From assembly GCF_050306235.1 (NCBI RefSeq), contig NZ_JBLWFH010000001.1:496001-560000 (forward strand): 64,000 nt of DNA, in the 5' to 3' direction. Position 1 is the first letter of the stretch. Each line of letters begins with the position of its first letter. Below are positions 36,901 to 44,571 of this stretch, in pieces. The notes beneath the pieces were generated by a model. The model did no database searches, was not told the DNA's origin, and saw only the letters and a program-made list of their open reading frames with translations. The translations under genes and the position numbers were made by a program. The stretch comes from Glaciecola sp947496235 (GTDB lineage Bacteria; Pseudomonadota; Gammaproteobacteria; Enterobacterales; Alteromonadaceae).

Positions 36901-37534
36901 CATTGAGCATGATGCGTGTGCCATAAATGCGCGAATCAAACCTAATCGCAGTCATTGGGTTAGGATCACTCAGCACCTGATCGAGGTTCTTTTGACCAAT
37001 GTCGATACCAATCAAGGTGCACTCTTTGATGTAGTTAAACCACGATTGCTCGATGTCCGAGCCGCCGACACGATTTGCATCACCCAACCCAGAGCGATCC
37101 ATCACCTGTTTTCTCACTTTAATCAGTGACTGTAAACTGGATGCAAAGCCGTATTCCGTCATGGCGGGAGTTGAGAACGCCGTTTCAAACAATCGCGTGA
37201 TTTGAAAGCCAACAGTCGAAATCGTACTACCTGCGGCAGCAACACCGATGGGCACATTATCAACCACTCGAACTTGCCCCGTGTACGCATCCTCAATGCT
37301 CACTCGGGTACTGGGTCCAAACATGGTTGCAAAGACTAGCCATGAGACTAAAACGTGCTGAAAGTTAATCCCACGGCCACCTTGCATTAAGGCCTGAACA
37401 GAGACCATCAATACCCCAATGAGCAAGCCAATCCGAACCATTGAAGTAAAGTCGCCTGTACCAGTGATCATCGCGACAGCGTTCAAGACCTGCTCTAAAA
37501 ATGCCGAATCCCCGATGGAATAGATCTCCCACAT
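33965..37534 (-). CDS. traG: TraG, mating-pair stabilisation and entry-exclusion target
   Basis: 1189-residue inner-membrane protein of the F-type secretion system. Hydrophobic segments lie near residues 33-70, 330-390 and 415-445, followed by a long Ser/Gln-rich cytoplasmic or periplasmic region. The N-domain (MWEIYSIGDSAFLEQVLNAVAM) is the TraG_N family needed for pilus assembly and mating stabilisation. In SXT/R391 a short stretch near residue 606 sets exclusion specificity; here those residues read about T-G-D by hand count. It follows traH by three bases in the order traF-traH-traG. Confidence 0.93.
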   Translation of the reverse strand: MWEIYSIGDSAFLEQVLNAVAMITGTGDFTSMVRIGLLIGVLMVSVQALMQGGRGINFQHVLVSWLVFATMFGPSTRVSIEDAYTGQVRVVDNVPIGVAAAGSTISTVGFQITRLFETAFSTPAMTEYGFASSLQSLIKVRKQVMDRSGLGDANRVGGSDIEQSWFNYIKECTLIGIDIGQKNLDQVLSDPNPMTAIRFDSRIYGTRIMLNGSSSDLDCTDAYSQLKLMTESTFIPRLKQVLSASLGTSSATDTDDVIRNALNNLGLASVNTQEYMTASVLLPIYEQSVTGKYMDDQAFTAAVMVNQAIEQRNTQWAAEQTLFQSIVRPMMTFFEGFIYAITPLMAFVIALGQIGMRMAGKYLLILLWIQLWMPVMAIINLYIHLTVAGKMSALDAFAGTDVPSFAGMRQMDSVLQTWIATGGMLASSVPAISLMLVYGSAITATHLAGRLQNGDAIDEKMASPDVAKNAPVMQSQSMFQNSALTGSAMTGASNLLSSFSVGNAVGSMVGSAKESMTQATQAFSRQVGNTMSRTFGEKLSYDNLSSVGRQIGSSNSASSAVVNQVTDDLQTRYGFGDDKKDAVRGLVSGVLSGGLRVGGDGTITNTGDKEVADKGFLGRLLGSGGNDSPQGNLPGVDKPESSRVPKISRLRAGLDLGGNFSGQVESSEGSSRSTTANTLTGEMQSLASSDSRRAEYRDAMVKDLSDSRRSGVEMSLSNQDYQSLQSSAQDVITASNRFSELDQASYSLSGQRNTDGATLTRLAADNPEVMDYLGRYMNQHVEAGNRLRENLPMYQRLLPDDNQAYVAAAMESLTYSNSSTPAERDNDYQAAMTVMAMATAADLRSIQPRSNEGLSSTAPTFGGTQSQVESGVLGGYEDAATVQTQFNAAQSAYQTNLSGVDGQLNAHQQQAQQAVVSDTSTYQSGLNSEAGSQWRSRIMADDSGVSGAEMFFNSASAIGDFSGKHTDAALHTLNHFGEDYESYKEQALEDPSSRGFLHNATVASKSTWDGLKAAVDAGTSLENPLTAFNDAYSGSSSQYASEVNWGTKSEAMLAGAFGAAVNNRYGEFLEQYADDFKQEAYSEGQRMGLTPIQSQVFAQAFNEGLAGRVFNSEDSSSWSPEMLGLREQMLNEYRQKDERGAYIPDSVSEEDKAFVDKQIAVISNASLAGDYAQNNLIDIRAYNQASGRN

Positions 37535-37537
37535 TAT

Positions 37538-38926
37538 CTATTCCCCCAGCGCCGTAGATTTAACGGTGTAATAACGCTGTTTGCGAATGGTCTGAATCAC
37601 CTGATTAAAATGCGCCAGCAATTCTTGCTCTGAGCCGTATCTTCGCTGCAACGCAGCGTACTCCTCATTGATTTGACGACGTGCACGTTCAAGGTCTTCT
37701 GTTAATAACTTCGCATAGGCATGATCTTCCACACCGGAGGTACTTCTAGCTGCATTGAGCATGTCTTCAACCAATGCTCGGGCCATTTCAACAGCAATAA
37801 ATGGCGCAGCTCTTGAAGCAAACGACCTAGCAGCCCCTTCATTTAATGCAGAAAGTGTTCGAATCATGCCGCCAATGCTTGCAGGAGCCGAGGTCATAAA
37901 AGCCTTTTCGGTGGTGCTAGCAGCCCCTGTATTTCGAGCAAACTTAAAAATAATGCCGTTACTAGAACCTGTACCAAGAAGTAAATTTTCGACCTGAGTT
38001 GATAACCCGGTTAGGGTCACGTTAGTGATTGTCGGATTTAGACAGCCGTCTTGTGTCACTGTGTCACATCGGTACATAGCGACGTTACCGCCATGAATTA
38101 GATGCTCAATAGTCACTTTATTGCCATTCAGTCTGGTCAGTTTTGGGGCTTTACCTTGGCCATCAGCGGCATTCGCTAAATCACCAACGATGATTGAACC
38201 AGTCACCGACATAACTGCTTCAAGAAAACGGTCATCCCCCGATGCAAACCAGCTTGATGCCGAGTGACGTTTCAGTGCTCGCCAGACCAAATTACCTTTA
38301 ATTGTTCTGTTTACATCAGATGCCGCGACACTCGAAGCGTTCTCATATGGGTTCTTACCATTGGATTCACTCCAACTGGTAAAAACGTCACCAGCCCCTT
38401 TAAGTGAGCTCAACATGCTGGCTTCTGTTTGCCCCTTTTTACCAAAAGCAGCCAGGGTATCGTTCACGACTCCCTGAGCCATTTGACAGGAATTGCCGAA
38501 ATACTCGTTCAACTGCTGGATTTTCTTTTGCAAAGTCTCCATGTGCTGAGAGCATTTCTCACACATAGCACTGAGCGCCAATTGGAATGCATATCCCTTG
38601 GCGTTTGCAGCAACAGAGCGAAGTAATTGAACAAACTGATCCGCGTTAACAAATGACAAACTTCCAGCGAACATATCAATGCCGCCACAACCGGCTTGGA
38701 ATGACGGTGGTACCATAGAGACGAGGTTCTCGTTCATGATCCTGTTACGAACAACAACACTTCCGCCAGATATAACGCCACGCCGTTGACTCTCAAATAC
38801 GCCAGGCGCAGTGGTGTTGGTCATTGAACCAAACAACTGGTTCATCTCCTGTTGCAGGCTTGCTTGGCTCATAGACGAAAAACCAATCGCGCAGGCGATT
38901 AGCGATACTCGTAATACTTTTTTCAT
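37538..38926 (-). CDS. traH: TraH, conjugative pilus assembly protein
   Basis: 462-residue exported protein of the F-type system. The signal peptide (RVSLIACAIGFSSMSQA) is followed by the TraH domain: MNQLFGSMTNTTAPGVFESQRRGVISGGSVVVRNRI, GCGGIDMFAGSLSFVNADQF, and the cysteine-rich ALSAMCEKCSQHMETLQKKI. These are hallmark TraH stretches. Needed for pilus extension and mating-pair stability. It lies between traF and traG with two or three bases on each side. Confidence 0.93.
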   Translation of the reverse strand: MKKVLRVSLIACAIGFSSMSQASLQQEMNQLFGSMTNTTAPGVFESQRRGVISGGSVVVRNRIMNENLVSMVPPSFQAGCGGIDMFAGSLSFVNADQFVQLLRSVAANAKGYAFQLALSAMCEKCSQHMETLQKKIQQLNEYFGNSCQMAQGVVNDTLAAFGKKGQTEASMLSSLKGAGDVFTSWSESNGKNPYENASSVAASDVNRTIKGNLVWRALKRHSASSWFASGDDRFLEAVMSVTGSIIVGDLANAADGQGKAPKLTRLNGNKVTIEHLIHGGNVAMYRCDTVTQDGCLNPTITNVTLTGLSTQVENLLLGTGSSNGIIFKFARNTGAASTTEKAFMTSAPASIGGMIRTLSALNEGAARSFASRAAPFIAVEMARALVEDMLNAARSTSGVEDHAYAKLLTEDLERARRQINEEYAALQRRYGSEQELLAHFNQVIQTIRKQRYYTVKSTALGE

Positions 38927-38928
38927 CG

Positions 38929-39873
38929 TTATAACCCTCCTTGTGCACGCAGATAGCGAACAATAAACTCAGGGTCCTGTAATATTTTTTCGTTAAGCTC
39001 TTGGGCTGACATCGCGAGTGACACGCCGGGTTGAACAGGTCTGGTGGCATAGTAAGTTTGATCGTCAATCCAACCTGCTTGATGGGCTGCGAGAATGATT
39101 CGATTATTGAGTTCATCAAGGCTCATTGCACCTTGGCCAATCGGAGTAATGACGTTAGGCGGGTCAACTAAGAACACGGCAGGGACAGTCGTAACGGACA
39201 ATGATTGAGCTTGTCCTGAATCAACTTTGAAATTGGGAAACTCTCCACCCGGTAAAGGCAAGCCATCGACAGCAATAGCAAACACCTCGAAACCATAGTT
39301 CAAAACCATGGATTCGATGATAGGCGCTTGAGCATGGCAGTAAGGGCAATCCGAACGATAGAAGAAGAACAAGCCAGCCCGTTTTGCTACTTCACCTAAA
39401 GCAATATCTCGTTGAGCGCCAGCTTCTCGGTCCATCCGATTGGCAGCATAAGTCGCCAAGGGTCTGCGACTGATTTCATCCAAAACTGGATCGCCCATGA
39501 CCACCTGCTGACTAACATCAGCAAATAGTGATCCCTTATCCATCATGACGCGCTGAAGATACAGATAGGCTCTGACGTTCTCACTGGTCGGCTCATCAAT
39601 TGCCTTGTCCATGAACGACTGCATGTGCTCACGAAACCAGGCAGCACTGAAGGGCTTTAGCCCGCTCTGACTCGACTCTTCCGCACCATATTCCGGCTTT
39701 GTAAGCTCATCAGGCTGTTTAGGTTCAGGAATGATCTGATACCAAAACCAGCCTTCCTGACCACGCTGATAGAACGGTCCATCACTGGCATGGGCGGGCA
39801 AGATGAATAGAAAGAAAATAATGATTGGGATGGTCACCCATAGGATGAACCAAGGTAACAAAGGGGTTCTCAT
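38929..39873 (-). CDS. traF: TraF, thioredoxin-like conjugal transfer protein
   Basis: 314-residue membrane or periplasmic protein. One N-terminal helix (WFILWVTIPIIIFFLFILPAHA) is followed by a conjugal TraF domain and a thioredoxin fold with an intact CPYC redox motif in FFFYRSDCPYCHAQAPI. F-plasmid TraF lacks this pair, while SXT-type TraF may have disulfide activity. It heads the traF-traH-traG run. Directly upstream the conserved element sequence stops at insertion sequences. Confidence 0.92.
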   Translation of the reverse strand: MRTPLLPWFILWVTIPIIIFFLFILPAHASDGPFYQRGQEGWFWYQIIPEPKQPDELTKPEYGAEESSQSGLKPFSAAWFREHMQSFMDKAIDEPTSENVRAYLYLQRVMMDKGSLFADVSQQVVMGDPVLDEISRRPLATYAANRMDREAGAQRDIALGEVAKRAGLFFFYRSDCPYCHAQAPIIESMVLNYGFEVFAIAVDGLPLPGGEFPNFKVDSGQAQSLSVTTVPAVFLVDPPNVITPIGQGAMSLDELNNRIILAAHQAGWIDDQTYYATRPVQPGVSLAMSAQELNEKILQDPEFIVRYLRAQGGL

Positions 39874-39904
39874 TGTCAGCTCCAGTAAATTTCATAGAGC
39901 TAAC

Positions 39905-40033
39905 ATGCTAAAGATCCCGGTAAGAGTGATTGGCGAGATAGATGAAGGAATCGTATGTGTTTCTGACGGTCGAAAGAAAATCGATAGGGATGATTCAGCC
40001 TATTCGGAGGGCGGTGCGTTACGAAAAACCTAA
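39905..40033 (+). CDS. Possible 42-residue protein, divergent from traF
   Basis: A short open frame MLKIPVRVIGEIDEGIVCVS... ending before the IS630 remnant. The sequence reads like protein (alternating hydrophobic strand pattern, charged tail) but has a poor ribosome site, no recognised family, and may be a 3'-truncated gene or chance. It occupies the only sequence between traF and the IS cluster. Confidence 0.25.
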   Translation: MLKIPVRVIGEIDEGIVCVSDGRKKIDRDDSAYSEGGALRKT

Positions 40034-40044
40034 AATCGTACTAA

Positions 40045-40813
40045 ATAAGTGATCCTAATTGTGCTCCACTTTCATGAGGCCATGCCCGCCACCAGGGAAT
40101 GGGGAAGCATGGTTCATAAAGTACTTAACCCGCTCCATCAACTTCCAGATGTTTTTGCACTGATGGTTTCGGGTAACGGTTTCATGTAGTGCGTGCCACA
40201 ACTGCTCTATTTTGTTGACCCAAGGTGAGTAAAACGGCTGAAACAACAAGATAAACTTTGGGTTTTTCTTGAGCCAAGCTTGAGTCTTTTTACTCTTGTG
40301 GATAATGAGCGTAATCGTTTGGACTCGTCTGTACTGTCTTTTGAGCAATTTCAGCATTGAAAGAAATAGCATAGAATCTTTGCTTGAACTGGCGACATAA
40401 CTGACTTCCCCGTTCCTGTGTGTAGCGCACCTGCCAAGTATCGTTTGCTCTTCTGTCCCGGCGTTGTCACTCGTTTTTCATGGCCTTTATGCATCCAATC
40501 TGCGCCGATTTTTGGATTGAGATGGATATCAACTTCATCTTCATAAAATACGGGATGGTTTATATTGCAGCGTTTCAAAGCTGCCTTAATTTCCGCAAGC
40601 TTCTCATCTTTATGAGGATCTTTGATATGCAAGGTGGGAGCGGCTCTACGCCAAACAACGCCAAGTTTAGGCAACCACCGCCGAATCGTTGAGGGATGAA
40701 CCTGCAGCGAAAATAAGCGGTTAACCTCAAGAGCTATTAATTCAGTACTCCAGCGGGAACGATGGTATCCAAGCTCTTGGGGGGACAATTGAAGCAGTAG
40801 TTTGAATACACTA
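40045..40813 (-). pseudogene. IS630-family transposase remnant
   Basis: Two minus-strand frames together give an IS630/Tc1-type transposase lacking its N-terminus. The first part (LQLSPQELGYHRSRWSTELIAL, the helix-turn-helix HPSTIRRWLPKLG, catalytic Asp region VFYEDEVDIHLNPK) runs to about 40360. The second, in another frame, has IIHKSKKTQAWLKKNPK and WVNKIEQLWHALHETVTRNH with the third catalytic Glu. The second Asp, normally just before IHKS, is lost near the frameshift. The 5' end stops exactly at the IS5-type left end. Inactive. Confidence 0.85.
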
Positions 40814-40926
40814 GAGCGTGTTGACTTTGCGGTATAAAAAGTAAACAGCAATTGGGTCGGTTATAATGATTTCGCCAAAAAACAACATAACCGCGAATTT
40901 AACTCCCAAATGCCGAGACTCATGCT

Positions 40927-40936
40927 AACAGATGAT
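40927..40936. repeat. Target-site duplication, left copy
   Basis: AACAGATGAT immediately outside the IS4 left end; an identical copy is at 42320-42329. Ten base pairs is within the range known for IS4-family insertions. Confidence 0.92.
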
Positions 40937-42319
40937 CATACGTAGGATCTTAAGGAAATTAGGGGTTGAATGCATGTTCTAAATCTGATCAGATGTTTAT
41001 CGCCAAAAAAACCTTCTGAAACAGATTTGAGAACATGCATAAAAATAATACCGAGCTTGCGAAGATAACGAAAGTCCTGAATGAATTTAAAATTAACGAT
41101 ATCGGAAAAAGCAGTGGATTTTGCTGCCGACAACGGGTCGTAAAGCCGTTTGAATTGGTAATGTCGTTACTTACGGCACTCGGCGATAAGTCTGTGGATA
41201 GCATCAGTGACTTGCACCGGTATTTTACAGGATTGACCTTTAGTGATGTACAGTACAAGCCGTTCCACAACCAGCTCAGTAAACCTGAATTTCGTGACAT
41301 GATGAAGCGGTTGGTAGCGATGGCGATGGGAAACTGGCAGCAACAGATATTAGGAACTGACGTTAATCTATCGATGTTTGAGCAAATCGTGGTGCAAGAT
41401 GGGAGTTCGTTTGCGGTGCACGATAGCCTGAGTGACGTGTTCAAAGGGCGCTTTACCACTATCAGCCCAGCCGCGGTAGAGATACATGTGAGCTGGGATA
41501 TGTTAAGCAGCCAACCGCATGCTGTGTCAGTAAGTGCCGATAGTAAAGCGGAATATGATTACCTGCCGCCAGCGGCCTCACTAGGGAATAAGCTGTTTTT
41601 AGCCGATAGAGGCTATTTCAAACTGTCCTACTTACGTGACATTCATGCGTCAGGTGGGTTTTATACCGTGAGGGCAAAGACAACGAGTAATCCACTTGTA
41701 GCAGCGGCTTACACTGCGAAGGGCAAGCGCCTGAAGCGATTTAAAAGCGTTAGCCTTAAAAAGGTAAAGGCCCATATTCGACGTAGTGAAGTGGTCGATA
41801 TGGATGTGGAAAATCCACACGGCTACCGCATGATAGCCAGTTGGCCGAAAGACAAAAACGAACCCACGTACTGGGTGACTAACTTGCCTCGGTCTGAGTA
41901 CCCAGCCAACAGCATCATCAAACTCTACGGTTTACGCTGGCAAATTGAACTGCTATTTAAAGAATGGAAATCCTACTGCAACCTGCGCAAATTCAATACA
42001 CGTAAGGCCAGTATGATGGAAGGTCTGATTTAGGTGAGTCTGTTAGCGCTGCTGGTAAAGCGACGAATAGGCTTTAGTATTCAACAGCTAAAAGGAATAG
42101 CAATATCAAGTTTTATGGTGGCAAAAAACACACAAGGTTGGTTTTACAAATTAATGGAATCGATAATCCACTTCGACCAGTCAACATTAATACAAACATG
42201 GAACTGGGCAGTGGATTATTTGGCAAGATACGCCAAAAGGGCGCATCCCGATAGAGACAGGGAGAGCGGGCGTTTAGCGCCCAGCCTGACACCGATTATT
42301 TCTTAATGTCCAACGTATG
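40937..42319 (+). mobile_element. IS4-family element
   Basis: 1383 bp. Left end CATACGTAGGATCTTAAGG and right end, read inward, CATACGTTGGACATTAAGA form imperfect terminal inverted repeats. Both ends abut an exact 10-bp duplication of the IS5 transposase gene, showing a recent clean insertion. The single transposase gene has an in-frame stop. Confidence 0.93.
41035..42306 (+). pseudogene. IS4-family transposase with an in-frame TAG
   Basis: Reads as one frame of 424 codons broken by TAG at 42031-42033 between MMEGLI and VSLLALLVKRRIGF. DDE residues are seen in IVVQDGSSFAVHD, LFLADRGYFKLSYLRD and the YREK-type LYGLRWQIELLFKEWKS. The stop falls after all catalytic residues, about 90 codons from the end, and could be a single change from TGG. 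The element may be inactive, or the truncated 332-residue protein may retain some function. Confidence 0.85.
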
Positions 42320-42329
42320 AACAGATGAT
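42320..42329. repeat. Target-site duplication, right copy
   Basis: AACAGATGAT, identical to 40927-40936, directly after the IS4 right end. Confidence 0.92.
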
Positions 42330-43094
42330 AGCTGGAAATTGCTATCGAGAATCATGTATTTAACAGGTCGAATTTATAATAAACCTGAACACCGAATGAC
42401 ACTTGAAGGTATTTTGTACCGGATGCGAACGGGCATTCCGTGGCGGGATTTACCTATAGAGTTTGGCGAGTGGAGCGCGGTATTCAGACGTTTTAATTTA
42501 TGGTCTAAGAAGGGCGTGCTGACTGAGATTTTCCAGTTTTTATCCCGCATTAATGATCCACAATGGTTGTTCATTGATGGCAGTATCGTTAAAGCTCATC
42601 AGGACGGGACGAACATAAGTGCTCAGGCTCAACAAGCCATTGGGAAAAGTCGCGGCGGTAAATCAACAAAAATACATTTAGCCGTTGATAGCGGAGGCTT
42701 ACCTGTCTACTTTGAGTTGTCAGGAGGACAGGCTCATGATGTCAGTCATGGTCAATCTCTGGTTGAATCATCGCCTTATTCAGAAGTAGTCGTTGCCGAC
42801 AAAGGCTATGACAGTCAAGCTCTACGTGAACTAGTGAGCCGCCGCAATGCGAAGCATGTCATCCCAAGAAAAGGGAACAGTAAAACAGGTAATACCGATA
42901 TTGATTGGGCGATGTATCGCTATCGTCATTTGGTCGAAAATGCATTTTTGAAAATCAAAAAGTATCGAGCCGTCGCGACTCGATACGACAAATTAGCCAG
43001 AAACTACGGCAGCGTGGTGGCATTGGCTTTCGCACTTATGTGGTTACCAATGTGGATTGATTAGAAAACATACAGCAAAGATCAACACGCTCTA

Positions 43095-43446
43095 AAGTAA
43101 AACGATTATTTTCATTCACCAGAAATCCAATAACCAGCACATAGAAAATTATGTGGAACTAAAAATCCTAAAATCACTGTTCCAACATAAGCAACTACGA
43201 CAATGATTGCTTCTGTTTCAATCCCTATCGTAATGCCTGCGAGCTAACCGAACACAGCATACAGCGCTATTTACTTTGACCAATTCACAATTTTTAATGA
43301 AGCATCTTGAATCTAATACGCCATTGCTAAAAGAGGTCTCGTTTTTTGATTAGGCAAAACTGTTGTTGCGACACCATAGATTACTAATGATAGAACGATC
43401 TACATATTAGGCACCGTGAATTCAACCCCGAAATACATACTAGCAA
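43095..43446 (-). other. Region without an intact gene; possible membrane-protein remnant
   Basis: On the - strand a short hydrophobic stretch reads GIETEAIIVVAYVGTVILGF followed by LVPHNFLCAGYWISGE and a stop near 43110. It looks like the C-terminus of a membrane protein, but upstream codons are broken by stops and no family was recognised. It does not continue the IS630 transposase across the IS5 insertion. Nothing else was seen up to the ABC permease stop. Confidence 0.3.
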
Positions 43447-44568
43447 TCAAGTCATGCTACCGATGGTGCTTTTAAATCTTCTAAGCGCTATAAAATAAAA
43501 CGCACAGCCAATAGCTAAAAGCGCCAACAATTGAGGATAAACAACACTAATGCCCGCTCCTCTATACAACACGCCTTGGGAAGCCTCTACGAAATGGGTA
43601 TTGGGCATTAGCAGCATTGCGCTTTGAATGAACCCAGGCATGCTTTCTCTTGGTGTTACCCCTCCAGATAGCAACTGTAGGGGCAGTAAAACTAATATAA
43701 GTAACAATCCGAACTGTGGCATAGATCGCGCAATGGTAGCCATAAAAATTCCCATACTCGAAACGGCAAATAATTGTAGAGCAACAGCCACCATGAAAAG
43801 CCATATTTCGCCATTAATGGGGACGGAGAGTACCCACTGAATAATAAAATAAACAGAAAACAAAGTAGTAACCCAAACCACTACTCCCGAGGCTAGTATT
43901 TTAGACAGCATAATTTCACTGTCTGAAACTGGCATAGCCAGCAGGTGCTCTATAGTGCCACGCTCTTTTTCTCTAATAAGCGCAGCCCCAGACAAAATTA
44001 TGGCGAGCATTGTTACCGCATTAATGAGCTCCATCACAGAACCAAACCAAAAACTTTCTAGCGCTGGATTAAATCGGGCTCGCATGATCAACTCGACGGG
44101 GTAATCGATGTCGGATTTATAACCCTGTAAATAAGTGTTTACTTCACTGGTGATTATTTCTGTGATGTAACCATTACCAGTAAACGCCTGGCTAATACGT
44201 GTTGCATCAACGTTGACCTGAACATCGGGCTGCAGCCCGGCCATAATATCTTTTTCAAATTCAGGGGGAATGGTCACAACAAAGGTGTACTTACCCGTGT
44301 CTAAATGCGTGTCGGCCTCATTACTTTCAATAATATCTGGTGTTAAAAAATAAGGGGGGTAAAAGGCATCTATTATCCGCTTAGACATCTGCGAATTGTC
44401 GTGATCGACAAAGGCAATGGGCGCGTTGTGCAAAGATTCAGGTACCGCCGTGGCCGCCGTGTAGATGTTCACCGTAAACACATAAACAATAAGAATAAGC
44501 ATGGCTGGGTCGCGCCACAAGCTCCAAAGTTCTTTTACACCTAGCTGGCCTACATTTTTAATATCCAC
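43447..44568 (-). CDS. yhhJ: ABC-2 type permease, YhhJ-like
   Basis: 373-residue membrane protein of the ABC-2 exporter family. An N-terminal helix (MLILIVYVFTVNIYTAATAV), a large extracytoplasmic domain, and five C-terminal helices include LIREKERGTIEHLLAMPVSDSEIMLSKI, the ABC-2 signature, and MLLMPNTHFVEASQGVLYRG. Length and partners match E. coli YhhJ (yhiI-rbbA-yhhJ). It starts three bases after the rbbA-like stop. Substrate unknown. Confidence 0.85.
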   Translation of the reverse strand: MDIKNVGQLGVKELWSLWRDPAMLILIVYVFTVNIYTAATAVPESLHNAPIAFVDHDNSQMSKRIIDAFYPPYFLTPDIIESNEADTHLDTGKYTFVVTIPPEFEKDIMAGLQPDVQVNVDATRISQAFTGNGYITEIITSEVNTYLQGYKSDIDYPVELIMRARFNPALESFWFGSVMELINAVTMLAIILSGAALIREKERGTIEHLLAMPVSDSEIMLSKILASGVVVWVTTLFSVYFIIQWVLSVPINGEIWLFMVAVALQLFAVSSMGIFMATIARSMPQFGLLLILVLLPLQLLSGGVTPRESMPGFIQSAMLLMPNTHFVEASQGVLYRGAGISVVYPQLLALLAIGCAFYFIALRRFKSTIGSMT

Positions 44569-44571
44569 GGT

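Larger units (their letters stand above)
40910..43064 (+). pseudogene. IS5-family transposase, interrupted after codon 9
   Basis: The first nine codons (MPRLMLTDD) lie at 40910-40936; the rest resumes at 42330 (SWKLLSRIMYLTGRIYN...) after the IS4 insertion. Joined precisely at the duplicated target they restore a 253-residue IS5 transposase with DDE residues in WLFIDGSIVKAHQ, VVVADKGYDSQAL and HLVENAFLKIKKYRAVATRYDK. A product from the TTG at 42339 or ATG at 42354 would lack the N-terminal DNA-binding part, so it is treated as disrupted. Confidence 0.88.
40814..43092 (+). mobile_element. IS5-family element (IS427-like), carrying an inserted IS4 element
   Basis: The ends are inverted repeats: GAGCGTGTTGACTTTGC on the left and, read inward from the right, GAGCGTGTTGATCTTTGC. 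Both ends are flanked by TA (40812-40813 and 43093-43094), the target used by this group. The total of 2279 bp includes a 1383-bp IS4-type element and a 10-bp duplication; the IS5 element alone is about 886 bp. Confidence 0.9.

Noticed and set aside
40055..40851. Reading the IS630 remnant as continuing on the far side of the IS5 element
   Set aside because: Joining the sequence at the TA target gives an in-frame stop a few codons upstream, and the far-side sequence encodes an unrelated hydrophobic stretch.
42339..43064. Treating the 241-codon IS5 frame as an intact transposase
   Set aside because: The first nine codons lie on the other side of the IS4 insertion and the apparent start is an internal TTG; the gene is interrupted.
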